A stretch of 64,000 bases of DNA from GCA-2770975 sp050248915. Lineage in GTDB: Bacteria; Cyanobacteriota; Sericytochromatia; UBA7694. The DNA lies in assembly GCA_050248915.1 (NCBI GenBank), contig JBFWRL010000006.1, forward strand, positions 1 to 64,000, written 5' to 3'. Positions 35,037 through 43,526 of the stretch are shown here, piece by piece. The position numbers and the translations under genes are program-made. Numbering within the stretch: position 1 is the first letter of the stretch; each line of letters begins with the position of its first letter. The notes beneath the pieces are model-generated. The model worked only from the letters and a program-made list of their open reading frames with translations. It made no database searches and was not told the origin of the DNA.

Positions 35037-36173
35037 ATGCATGCGACTTTAACTGCTGACAAAAAAACCGCCCCTTTGATTTTTTTGATCGACGATGTCG
35101 TTCAGAATTTGCAGGTGCTCTCAGAGGCCCTGCGACAAGAGGGGTTTCGTATTTCTGGGGCGGGCAGTGGGGCTGCTGCTCTGCGCATTTTGCAACAGGT
35201 ACAGCCCGATCTGATTCTCTGTGATATCATGATGCCCGAAATGGATGGCTATGAAGTGGCCCGGCGGCTCAAAGCCCTGCCCCAAACCCAGGATATTCCC
35301 TTGATTTTTCTCACCGCGCGCACCGAAAGTGAAGACATTCTCAAGGGCTTTGATGCCGGTGGCGTGGACTATATCACCAAACCGTTTAATACCAGTGAGT
35401 TGATTGCCAGGGTCAAAACCCACCTCGAACTCAAATTGGCCCGCGACACCATTATTGAACATACTGAACGCTTAAGTGTTTTAAACCAAGAAAAAGACCA
35501 CATTCTCAATTTGGCTGCCCACGATCTCAAAAACCCACTCGCTTCGATTTTGTTGATGGCAGAAATGATTCAGCTTCGCCACGGTGAGCTGTCGGCCGAA
35601 AAAGTCTTGTCTTATGCCGAGAATATTTATCAAGATGCCAATCGCATGTTCCTGATCATTACCAATTTGCTCGATGTCAATAAAATTGAAAGCGGGCGAA
35701 TACAGCCTCAATGGCAGCCCTGGCCGTTGCAAGAGATTTTTGCTCGCCTGCACAAGACCTATGCTCCTCAGGCCGAAAAAAAACAAATCCAGCTGGTCTT
35801 TTCTGAGCCCCCAGCGGCGTTAAAAATCAACACCGACCCCTTGCTTTTGTTTCAACTCTTGGATAATTTGCTTTCAAATGCCCTCAAGTTTTCTCAGTCA
35901 GACAAACGGGTCTCGGTGCGTCACACCCTGCGCGAAGACCAACTTCTGCTCGAAATAGAGGATCAGGGACCGGGTTTTAATGCCCAAGATCAGACGCTGA
36001 TGTTTCAAAAATTTGCCCGACTTTCAGCCCAGCCCACAGCTGGAGAGAACTCCACCGGCTTGGGTTTGGCGATTGTCAAACGTTTGGCTGATATGTTAAA
36101 CGTCGAACTGGGTTTTACCACCGAACCCGGTCAGGGCACGTGCTTTCAAATGACCCTTTCAGGTCTGGTTTAG
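35037..36173 (+). CDS. response regulator-histidine kinase (REC-HisKA-HATPase)
   Basis: A 378-residue protein with the receiver first (residues 10-130, phospho-Asp63 in LILCDIMMPEMDG), then HisKA with phospho-His162 in LAAHDLKNPLASIL, then HATPase (about 255-378, DQGPGF and GLGLAIVKRL). The H-D-L-K-N-P form of the His box differs from the S-H-E-I-R-T-P form of the neighbouring kinases, so this gene belongs to another kinase subfamily. It is the only + strand member inside the cluster. The ATG at 35037 is preceded by GGGAGA; a TTG at 35019 is also in frame. Its 3' end overlaps the convergent 1351-residue kinase by 15 bases. Such proteins commonly link one relay to another. Confidence 0.9.
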   Translation: MHATLTADKKTAPLIFLIDDVVQNLQVLSEALRQEGFRISGAGSGAAALRILQQVQPDLILCDIMMPEMDGYEVARRLKALPQTQDIPLIFLTARTESEDILKGFDAGGVDYITKPFNTSELIARVKTHLELKLARDTIIEHTERLSVLNQEKDHILNLAAHDLKNPLASILLMAEMIQLRHGELSAEKVLSYAENIYQDANRMFLIITNLLDVNKIESGRIQPQWQPWPLQEIFARLHKTYAPQAEKKQIQLVFSEPPAALKINTDPLLLFQLLDNLLSNALKFSQSDKRVSVRHTLREDQLLLEIEDQGPGFNAQDQTLMFQKFARLSAQPTAGENSTGLGLAIVKRLADMLNVELGFTTEPGQGTCFQMTLSGLV

Positions 36174-39100
36174 ATTTTTCACCAGAGCGGGAAAGGCTTG
36201 CAGGGTTGTTTGGGTCTGTTCCAGGGCAAATGCTTGGATTTGGCTGAGCAAGGTCTCGGCATAATCACTGAGTTCATTTAAGGCATAGTTTTGGGATAGA
36301 AGTTTGAGTTCAACGGCGAAAGTTTCCAATTCGTTGACAACGATCGAGCCTTGAATTTTTTGCCAATAGGGCAACCAATGGTTTTGCAAGAGGGCTTGCA
36401 ATTGGCTCTGGGCACTTTGCGACAGGGTTGTGGCAGGCTGTTTGAGATGGGGATCTGCTTCGCGGGCCTGAAAAGGCAAAAATTGCCTGAGACATTTTTC
36501 CAAAGCCTGTTTTGTCAGGGGTTTGCGCAAATAGGCATCAAAGCCCGCATTGAGCAGCAGATGCTGATCTTCTTGCAAGGAATAAGCCGTCAACGCGATG
36601 GCCGGGATGGCTTGGGTGATGGGGTTGTCTCTCAGCTTTTTTAAGGCACCGAAGCCATCCAACACGGGCATTTTTATATCCATCAGAATCAGATCGGGCT
36701 TCTGTCTGAGGGCCAGTTCATATGCCGCTTGCCCATTTTGAGCTGTCTCGATATCGAAGGGGGCTGCGCTCAGATAGGCCTGGAGAAGCAGGCTGTTTTC
36801 GGGGCGATCATCGGCAATCAGGAGACGTGCGGGCAAAAATGCAAAGGCCCCTTCTTGCTCACTTTTGTGTGTCTCACATGCTGTTCTTGTGCTGATCACA
36901 ACAGGCAAATTCAGGTTAAAGCAACTGCCCTGACCCGGCCGACTTTCCAGCTCTAAGCTGCCCCGCATCAATTCTGCCAAATGTTTGGAAATGGACAAAC
37001 CCAAACCGGTTCCCCCCCTGTGTTGATTGCCGACTTGGGCCTGTTCAAAGGCACCAAAAATGCGCTGCTGAAATTCCTCGGAGATACCTGGGCCTGTATC
37101 TCTGACGGAGATCTTCAAGCTGCCCGTGGTGTCTGACTGCGACACATAGTGAACGCTCAAACCGACTTGCCCCTCTTGTGTAAATTTCAGGGCGTTTGAA
37201 AGCAGGTTTAAGAGGATTTGGCGCAGGCGCAAGGGGTCTAACCAGAGGGCTTCGGGCAAGGCCGAATCTATTTGTATCTGAAAATACAGGCCTTTTTTCT
37301 CAAAAGAGTAGCGCATCAAGATTTCAATCTCTTTGATCAGCGCCCGCAGGTCAACATGATCCGTGTGGATGTCGATTTTTCCTGCTTCAATTTTACTCAA
37401 ATCGAGAATGTCGTTGATGATATTTAAAAGGGTGTGGCCACTGCTGGCAATGGCAGCCAAGAAGTCGTGGTAGTGGGGATCTCGGATATGTTCTTGTAAA
37501 AGTTCACTGAACCCCAGAATGGCATTGAGCGGGGTGCGGATTTCGTGACTCATATTCGCCAGAAACATGGATTTGGCCTGAGAGGCTTTTTCGGCTTTGT
37601 CTTTGGCCTCACGCAGTTCTGCTTCTATGCGTTTTTGGCGGGTGATGTTTTTGATTACGCCTTCCCCTTCTTGCGCTTCTCCATGGGGGCCTAAAATCAG
37701 GTTTCCTGTGATTTCGAGGTATTTGACTTGGCCTTGCAAGTGAGCGGTCAATTCTGTGGGGGGAACGACTTCGCCTGTCGGCAGATCTTTGACTTTTTGT
37801 CCGAATTTTTGCCATTCCTCGGGATCAATATTTAAGACTTCGTATAAAGGGTGGTGAAGCATCTCCTCTAAGGGCCGGCCCACCAATTCCTCGGCAGAGG
37901 GGCTGAGGTAAGTGAGCACACAGCCCTGAGTTGCGGTGTAGAAGAAATATTCTTTTTGCACACCTTCAATCAAACGGCGAAAGCGACGTTCACTGATTTG
38001 CAGGGCCTGGGTCCGCTCTGAGACCAATTTTTCGAGATTTTGGCTGTAGTGCTCCAATTTGCGCGTGAGTTGAACCCGCTCAGAAATATCTGTGCCGGTG
38101 CCTGCAATCAGCGTTTTGCCCTGCTGTTGAATGCGCTTTAAAGTCAGCAGATACGGTGTTTTTTTGCCACTTTTGTGTTTGAGTTCAACTTCAATCTGCT
38201 CTTGGCCTGTCGTCAAAATGCGATGGATGCAGGTTTGTAAGGCTTTTGCCTGAGTAAAACAACTGTCGAGGGTCTTTGTTTTTAATGCCTTTGGGGGATG
38301 CCCTGTTAGCTCTTCCAGGGGGTGATTCCACAGGACCAATTGGCCTGTGGGTTCAATTGCAAAGAAAATCCCGGCCACAGAATCGATCAATTTTTGTCTG
38401 AATTCTGTTTCTTCACGGGTCTGTTTTTCTTGGGCCATAAATTCAAGGGCAAAGCCCAGATCCTGACAGAGTTGCAAAAAGAGGGCTACCAGCTCTTCAT
38501 CAAAAAAATCAGTCTCCTCGGCGTAGAGATTGAGCGAGCCTTGCACCTGGCCCGAGACCAAAATGGGAAACGATCCCGATGCGCGGTAGCCCCGTTGCAA
38601 GGCGGCTTCGCGCCAGGGAGACATGATCGGATCGTGGAGGATATCTTCACAAATCCAATGTGCACCGCTTAACATGGCTCTGCTGGTGGGGCCCGTTTCA
38701 TGCTGTAAGGTGAGATGGAGGTTTTCGACATAGCCCTCTGAGACCCCCGCCTGACAGATCGGCAGAATGTGATCGCCCTCTGGTGTGGCTTGGCCGATCC
38801 AGGCCAGACGAAACCCCCCGTGCTGGATCGCGATTTGACAGGTCTTTTCAAACAGGGCCTGGGGTGAGCGCAGATGGACAATCGCTTCATTGACCGCGCT
38901 TAAAACGGCATAGACCCGATTTAAACGGGCCAAACGCAGTTCGGTTTGTTTCAACTCTGTGATGTCGCGGGCGATGCCCAGCACGCCCACCAAGTGTTGA
39001 TTGGCGTCATACATCGGGGTCTTAATGGTCTCAAACAAGCCTCGGTAGCCATCTCGGGCAAAGGTCAGCCACTCTTGGTTGATCAGCGAGCGACCCGTCT

Positions 39101-40214
39101 CAATAGCAGCCACATCGTGTTTGCGAAAAAAGCTTGCCAGTTCTTCAGAGACAAAATCCCGATCTGTTTTGCCAATAATTTCTGCTTCGGAGCTGCCATA
39201 CAGGGCTTCAAAACGGCTGTTGCAGCGCAAATAGACTCCCTGCGGGTCTTTGAGCCAGACCAGATCGGGCAGGGTGTAGATCAAGGCTGAGAGCTGGCTT
39301 TTTTTTCTTTCCAGTGTCTCTTCTTCTCTTTTGCGGGTTAAGGCATTGGCAAAGGTTTGGGTCACCAACTGCAGGTGATTGATGATTTCTGGGGGCCAGA
39401 CCCGCTCTTGGCGAATCATGTAAAAAGAGAGGGTGCCCATGAGTTGCCCGTCTCGGTTTAAGAGCGGAAAGAGCAAGACGCTTTTGAGGCCGTATCCCTG
39501 CCAGGTCTCGATATCTTGAGCGGCTTCTGCAGGGGCTTCGCGCAAAGAAGACAAGACAATCCGTTGACCCAATTTTAAGTTTTTTTCGGTCCAAGGATAC
39601 AGATCTTCGGCATTAATTCTGGGGGGGGGCGGGGGAAGATCTTTGACCTGATAGAGATAGGCCACTTTGAATTCATGGGGGGCATCCAAGGGAATCGACA
39701 AGGCCGACACATCTATTTTTAAAAGCTCACAGATTTCCCGCTGGGCATTTTTAATTGCCTGTTCCAGTTCTTCTGTCGGTGCATTGGCCAAGAGGGCGTA
39801 AATCCGTGTCAGCAGGGCTTCAAATTGGAGCAATTCTTGCAGGGCCTCTTCGGCCTGTTTTTGGGCCGTGATATCTGTAAACATCACCATAAACAGGCCT
39901 GGCTCCAAATAAAAAGCACTGCCCGAAAAATATTTATGCTCTTGGGCAAAATAGTTTTCATAATGGGCGGGAGGGCCACCTGCTGCCACAGGTGCAAAGA
40001 CATCTAGCCAGTGTTTGAGGTCCGCTGGCGATAGTCTTTGGCTGGCGCTTTGCCGCAGATGCTCCCCGCGTGAGATACCAATCAGCAATTCATACTGAGC
40101 ATTGACATCCAAGGTCAGATAATCGCTGGGCAATCCCTGCGCATCGTAGACCATTTTGTAAATGGCAGCCCCATTGGGGAGTTCTGCGAAAATACGTGAA
40201 TAGAGATGCATCAT
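36159..40214 (-). CDS. hybrid sensor histidine kinase/response regulator (PAS-GAF-PAS-GAF-PAS-PAS-HisKA-HATPase-REC)
   Basis: A 1351-residue soluble hybrid kinase. Approximate domains: PAS 5-115, GAF 125-295, PAS 305-425 (TLPDLVWLKDPQGVYLRCN), GAF 435-590 (LNRVYAVLSAVNEAIVHLRS), PAS 610-720, PAS 745-875, HisKA with phospho-His890 in NMSHEIRTPLNAILGFSEL, HATPase 1000-1120 (DTGPGI, GTGLGLSI), and REC 1150-1265 (LILMDIKMPVLDG). The shared C-terminal helical domain follows (1275-1351). The PAS-GAF middle and everything from the last PAS onward match the 1070-residue neighbour closely, so the two arose by duplication. The ATG lies one base after the neighbour's stop codon, with GAGG inside the neighbour's 3' end, so translation is probably coupled. 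Confidence 0.9.
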   Translation of the reverse strand: MMHLYSRIFAELPNGAAIYKMVYDAQGLPSDYLTLDVNAQYELLIGISRGEHLRQSASQRLSPADLKHWLDVFAPVAAGGPPAHYENYFAQEHKYFSGSAFYLEPGLFMVMFTDITAQKQAEEALQELLQFEALLTRIYALLANAPTEELEQAIKNAQREICELLKIDVSALSIPLDAPHEFKVAYLYQVKDLPPPPPRINAEDLYPWTEKNLKLGQRIVLSSLREAPAEAAQDIETWQGYGLKSVLLFPLLNRDGQLMGTLSFYMIRQERVWPPEIINHLQLVTQTFANALTRKREEETLERKKSQLSALIYTLPDLVWLKDPQGVYLRCNSRFEALYGSSEAEIIGKTDRDFVSEELASFFRKHDVAAIETGRSLINQEWLTFARDGYRGLFETIKTPMYDANQHLVGVLGIARDITELKQTELRLARLNRVYAVLSAVNEAIVHLRSPQALFEKTCQIAIQHGGFRLAWIGQATPEGDHILPICQAGVSEGYVENLHLTLQHETGPTSRAMLSGAHWICEDILHDPIMSPWREAALQRGYRASGSFPILVSGQVQGSLNLYAEETDFFDEELVALFLQLCQDLGFALEFMAQEKQTREETEFRQKLIDSVAGIFFAIEPTGQLVLWNHPLEELTGHPPKALKTKTLDSCFTQAKALQTCIHRILTTGQEQIEVELKHKSGKKTPYLLTLKRIQQQGKTLIAGTGTDISERVQLTRKLEHYSQNLEKLVSERTQALQISERRFRRLIEGVQKEYFFYTATQGCVLTYLSPSAEELVGRPLEEMLHHPLYEVLNIDPEEWQKFGQKVKDLPTGEVVPPTELTAHLQGQVKYLEITGNLILGPHGEAQEGEGVIKNITRQKRIEAELREAKDKAEKASQAKSMFLANMSHEIRTPLNAILGFSELLQEHIRDPHYHDFLAAIASSGHTLLNIINDILDLSKIEAGKIDIHTDHVDLRALIKEIEILMRYSFEKKGLYFQIQIDSALPEALWLDPLRLRQILLNLLSNALKFTQEGQVGLSVHYVSQSDTTGSLKISVRDTGPGISEEFQQRIFGAFEQAQVGNQHRGGTGLGLSISKHLAELMRGSLELESRPGQGSCFNLNLPVVISTRTACETHKSEQEGAFAFLPARLLIADDRPENSLLLQAYLSAAPFDIETAQNGQAAYELALRQKPDLILMDIKMPVLDGFGALKKLRDNPITQAIPAIALTAYSLQEDQHLLLNAGFDAYLRKPLTKQALEKCLRQFLPFQAREADPHLKQPATTLSQSAQSQLQALLQNHWLPYWQKIQGSIVVNELETFAVELKLLSQNYALNELSDYAETLLSQIQAFALEQTQTTLQAFPALVKNLNQT

Positions 40215-40215
40215 C

Positions 40216-43200
40216 TTAACTGGCCTCGGGCTTTAAGGGCGAAAGTGGGTCTGAACCCACTTGGCTTATTAGCTCGGGAAAGCTCTGAAGCTGGTCTTGG
40301 GCTGATTCGAGGGCAAAATGGCGGATATCATACAGCAAAGCGCTGGTAAAATGCTGTAATCCTGGGTGTTTGTGACTTTGTGCCAGCCCGTGTAAGTCCA
40401 AGGCAAACGATTCCAACTCATCCAAAATCATCGAATGCTGAATCTTTTGCCAACGCGGCAGCCAGTTTTGGCGCAAGTCTCTGTGTAATCTTTGCATTTC
40501 TGCTGGGCTGGTATCGACCCCGGGCAAGGTCGCAACCTGTTCCAAATGGGCTGTTTGGCCCTTTAAAAACTGTTTTAAACAGGTCAGCAGTTCTGCTTTG
40601 CTGACGGGTTTTTGCAAATAGGCATCAAAGCCTTGGCTTAACAAACTTTCCCGTTCTTGTTGCAAGGAGTAGGCTGTCAGAGCCACCACCGGAATGTTTT
40701 GGGTTTGGGGCTGTTTTTTGAGCAAAGCCAAGGCCTCTGCGCCATTGAGCAAAGGCATTTTAATATCCATCAGAATCAGATCGGGCCTTTCAGCGAGGGC
40801 TTTCTCGACGGCCTCTTGCCCGTTTTGGGCCCGTAACAGCTCCAGCGGGCTTGTCTCCAAATAGGTTGACAGCAATTCCAGATTTTGAGGCAGATCATCT
40901 GCCATCAGCACTTTGGCGGGGGCAAATTCAAAAGCCAAAGGGCTTTCTTCTGTGCCAATGAGCGCTCTCTCTTGGGCGGTTTGGACCTCTGGCAGCAGAA
41001 TCGAAAAAACAGAGCCCACACCCGGTGTGCTTTTCAGGGTGAGTTTGCCTTGCATCAATTTGAGCAATTGCAACGAGATGGCCAGCCCCAGTCCTGTTCC
41101 GCTTTCAAATTGGCTTTCACTTTCGGCCTGTTCAAAGGCTTCAAAAATGCGCTCTTGAAAAGCGGGGGCAATGCCAATTCCCGTATCCCTGACAGACAGA
41201 AACAGTTCTCCCGACTCTGGGCTGAGGGGGTGGTAAGTGGCACTCAGACAGACCTCTCCCGCTGGAGTGAATTTAAGTGCGTTGTAGAGTAAATTTAATA
41301 AAATTTGGCGTATTCTCAGGGCATCTAGCCACAGGCGGGCAGGGATATTGTCTGCCAGTTGCAATTCAAAGTGCAGGCCTTTTTTTTCGAAGGAGAAACG
41401 CAAAAGAATCTCCAACTCTTGAAACAACGCTTTTAAACTGACACTTTGGGGGTTTAATTGCAATTTTCCCGCTTCGATCTTGCTCAGATCGAGAATGTCG
41501 TTGATCAGGTGCAAGAGCGTTTTGCCACTGCCGTTGATGGCTTCAAGGTAGTCTTGGTAACGGGGTTCTCGGATTTTTTCCTGCAACATTTCACTGAAAC
41601 CGAGAATCACATTCAAGGGGGTGCGAATTTCATGGCTCATATTGGCCAAAAACAGGGACTTGGCCTGAGAGGCTTTTTCGGCTTTGTCTTTGGCTTCGCG
41701 CAATTCGGCTTCGATTTGTTTTTGGCGGGTGATGTTTTTGACCACCCCTTCTCCCCCCATGATTTGGCCTTGGGCATTGCGGGTGATATGTTCGGTGATC
41801 TCCAGAAACTGAGGCGCTCCTTTGATCAGTACCTCAATTTCAAATGGCGGGGGATCTTGGCCCTGATTCATCAGCTCCACCAGCGTTTGGGTCAGATTTT
41901 GGGCCCGTTCGCCTAATTGCAAAACCGTATACCAGGGTTTGCCCAGGATCTCTGCTTCGGGCTGTCCCAAAAAGGCCGAGGTCGAGGGGCTGACATAGGT
42001 AAATTCGTGATTTGCTCCGACTGAAAAAAAGAAATAATCTTGCTGGACGCCTTCAATTAAACTGCGGAAACTCCGCTCACTGATTTTTAAGGCTTCGGTG
42101 CGTGAGGCCACCAGGTCTTCGAGCTGTTGGCGGGAGTCGGCTTCTGCTGCCGCAAACTCCAGGGCAAAGCCCAGATCGGCACATAATTGCAAGAGCAACT
42201 CGATTTCTTGAGAGTCAAAATAATCAGGGGTATCGGCGTAGAGATTGAGTGAACCCTGGATTTTTCCGGCTACCAACACCGGAAAAGAGGCCGATGAGCG
42301 GTAACCCCGTGCCAGAGCGGCTTCGCGCCAGGGCAACATGATCGGATCGTTGGCGATATCGTTGCAAATACGGTAGTGGCCACTGAGCATGGCACGGCTG
42401 GTGGGGCCTTGGGCTTGACTCAGGCTCAATTTTAGCTCTTCGACATAGCCCTGTGATTCACCGGCATAACACAGGGGCAAAACCTGGGGCCCATCGGGGG
42501 TTTTCTGACCCATCCAGGCCAGGCGGAATTTACCGCTCTCAACGGCAATGCGGCAGACTTCTTCATACAAGAGGCGGGGATCGCGAATGCGCACAATGGC
42601 TTCGTTGACTGCACTCAGAACCAGATAGATCCGGTTGAGTTTGGCGAGTTTGGTCTCGGTTTGCTTTTGCTGGGTGATTTCACGGGCGATGCCCAGCACG
42701 CCCACCAATTGGTTTTGGGCGTCATACATGGGGGTTTTGATGGTTTCAAACAATCCCTGGTAGCCATTGCTGGCAAAGCTCAGCCATTCTTCGTTCAGCA
42801 GGGGTTTCCCGGCTTCAATGGCGGCCCGATCATGGCTGCGAAAAAAATCGGCCAATTCAGCTGAGACAAAATCATAATCACTTTTGCCCACAATGTCTGC
42901 TTCGGTTGCCCCGTAGAGCTCTTCAAACCGGCGGTTGCAACTCAAATACACGCCGTTGGGATCTTTGAGCCAAACCAAATCAGGAATGGTATGCACCAGC
43001 CCCGCCAGCAGATTTTTTTCTTGTTGCAGAGCCCGCTCTGCCAACTTCTGTTCGGTAATATCCACCAAATTGCCCATAATAGCGGGAAGGCCATTGATCT
43101 CAGTGCGCGTTCCCTGAACTTCGAGGTTGCGAATTTCGCCATTTTTGGTCACGCCCCTGAACTCATAGCGAATGCTCTCGACTTCTCCAGAGAGCCTGCG

Positions 43201-43428
43201 CTGTAAATTTTGATTGACTTTGGGCATATCTTCGGGATGCACAAAAAGCGCGGGGGTTGCCCCAAGCAGTTCTGTGGTCTCATAGCCCAAGATCTGGGCC
43301 ATGGCCCGATTGACATAGCTGAGTTTTCCCTCTTTGAAGATATAGATCCCCGTCAGGGCCTGATCACACCAGGCCCGAAAAACAGGATCGTGGCTGGGGG
43401 CTTCATTCTGCTCGGTTTTGGGCTTCAA
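40216..43428 (-). CDS. hybrid sensor histidine kinase/response regulator (PAS-PAS-GAF-PAS-HisKA-HATPase-REC)
   Basis: A 1070-residue soluble hybrid kinase, the first gene of the - strand pair ending at 36159. Approximate domains: PAS 15-125 (GIYIFKEGKLSYVNRAMAQILGY), PAS 145-260, GAF 275-430 (SGKFRLAWMGQKTPDG), PAS 445-575, HisKA with phospho-His599 in NMSHEIRTPLNVILGFSEM, HATPase 705-825 (DTGIGI, GTGLGLAI), REC 855-970 (LILMDIKMPLLNG) and the shared C-terminal helical domain (985-1070). The GAF near residue 350 resembles the GAF_2-type sensors found in many PAS-rich kinases; no cofactor-binding Cys or heme His is evident. Nothing in the sequence fixes the signal. No transmembrane segment was seen. 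Confidence 0.9.
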   Translation of the reverse strand: MKPKTEQNEAPSHDPVFRAWCDQALTGIYIFKEGKLSYVNRAMAQILGYETTELLGATPALFVHPEDMPKVNQNLQRRLSGEVESIRYEFRGVTKNGEIRNLEVQGTRTEINGLPAIMGNLVDITEQKLAERALQQEKNLLAGLVHTIPDLVWLKDPNGVYLSCNRRFEELYGATEADIVGKSDYDFVSAELADFFRSHDRAAIEAGKPLLNEEWLSFASNGYQGLFETIKTPMYDAQNQLVGVLGIAREITQQKQTETKLAKLNRIYLVLSAVNEAIVRIRDPRLLYEEVCRIAVESGKFRLAWMGQKTPDGPQVLPLCYAGESQGYVEELKLSLSQAQGPTSRAMLSGHYRICNDIANDPIMLPWREAALARGYRSSASFPVLVAGKIQGSLNLYADTPDYFDSQEIELLLQLCADLGFALEFAAAEADSRQQLEDLVASRTEALKISERSFRSLIEGVQQDYFFFSVGANHEFTYVSPSTSAFLGQPEAEILGKPWYTVLQLGERAQNLTQTLVELMNQGQDPPPFEIEVLIKGAPQFLEITEHITRNAQGQIMGGEGVVKNITRQKQIEAELREAKDKAEKASQAKSLFLANMSHEIRTPLNVILGFSEMLQEKIREPRYQDYLEAINGSGKTLLHLINDILDLSKIEAGKLQLNPQSVSLKALFQELEILLRFSFEKKGLHFELQLADNIPARLWLDALRIRQILLNLLYNALKFTPAGEVCLSATYHPLSPESGELFLSVRDTGIGIAPAFQERIFEAFEQAESESQFESGTGLGLAISLQLLKLMQGKLTLKSTPGVGSVFSILLPEVQTAQERALIGTEESPLAFEFAPAKVLMADDLPQNLELLSTYLETSPLELLRAQNGQEAVEKALAERPDLILMDIKMPLLNGAEALALLKKQPQTQNIPVVALTAYSLQQERESLLSQGFDAYLQKPVSKAELLTCLKQFLKGQTAHLEQVATLPGVDTSPAEMQRLHRDLRQNWLPRWQKIQHSMILDELESFALDLHGLAQSHKHPGLQHFTSALLYDIRHFALESAQDQLQSFPELISQVGSDPLSPLKPEAS

Positions 43429-43481
43429 AACTCTCTCCGCTGGGGTTCCTGATTGCGTCTCAATTATACCATTTCATGCAA

Positions 43482-43508
43482 ACAGGCCCCCCAGATCGGA
43501 GGGCCTGT
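43482..43508 (-). terminator. intrinsic terminator-like hairpin after icd
   Basis: ACAGGCCC and GGGCCTGT arms (43482-43489 and 43501-43508) with further C/G pairs inside make a strong hairpin 19 bases beyond the icd stop codon. On the - strand only TTT follows, so it is a weaker terminator than usual. It also lies before the kinase genes on the same strand. Confidence 0.6.
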
Positions 43509-43526
43509 GGCTTTGCCTGTTTGAGC

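Noticed and set aside
22941..43428. Many 60-200 codon frames opposite the kinase genes
   Set aside because: They mirror well-supported kinase domains, lack ribosome sites and have the odd composition expected of antisense frames.
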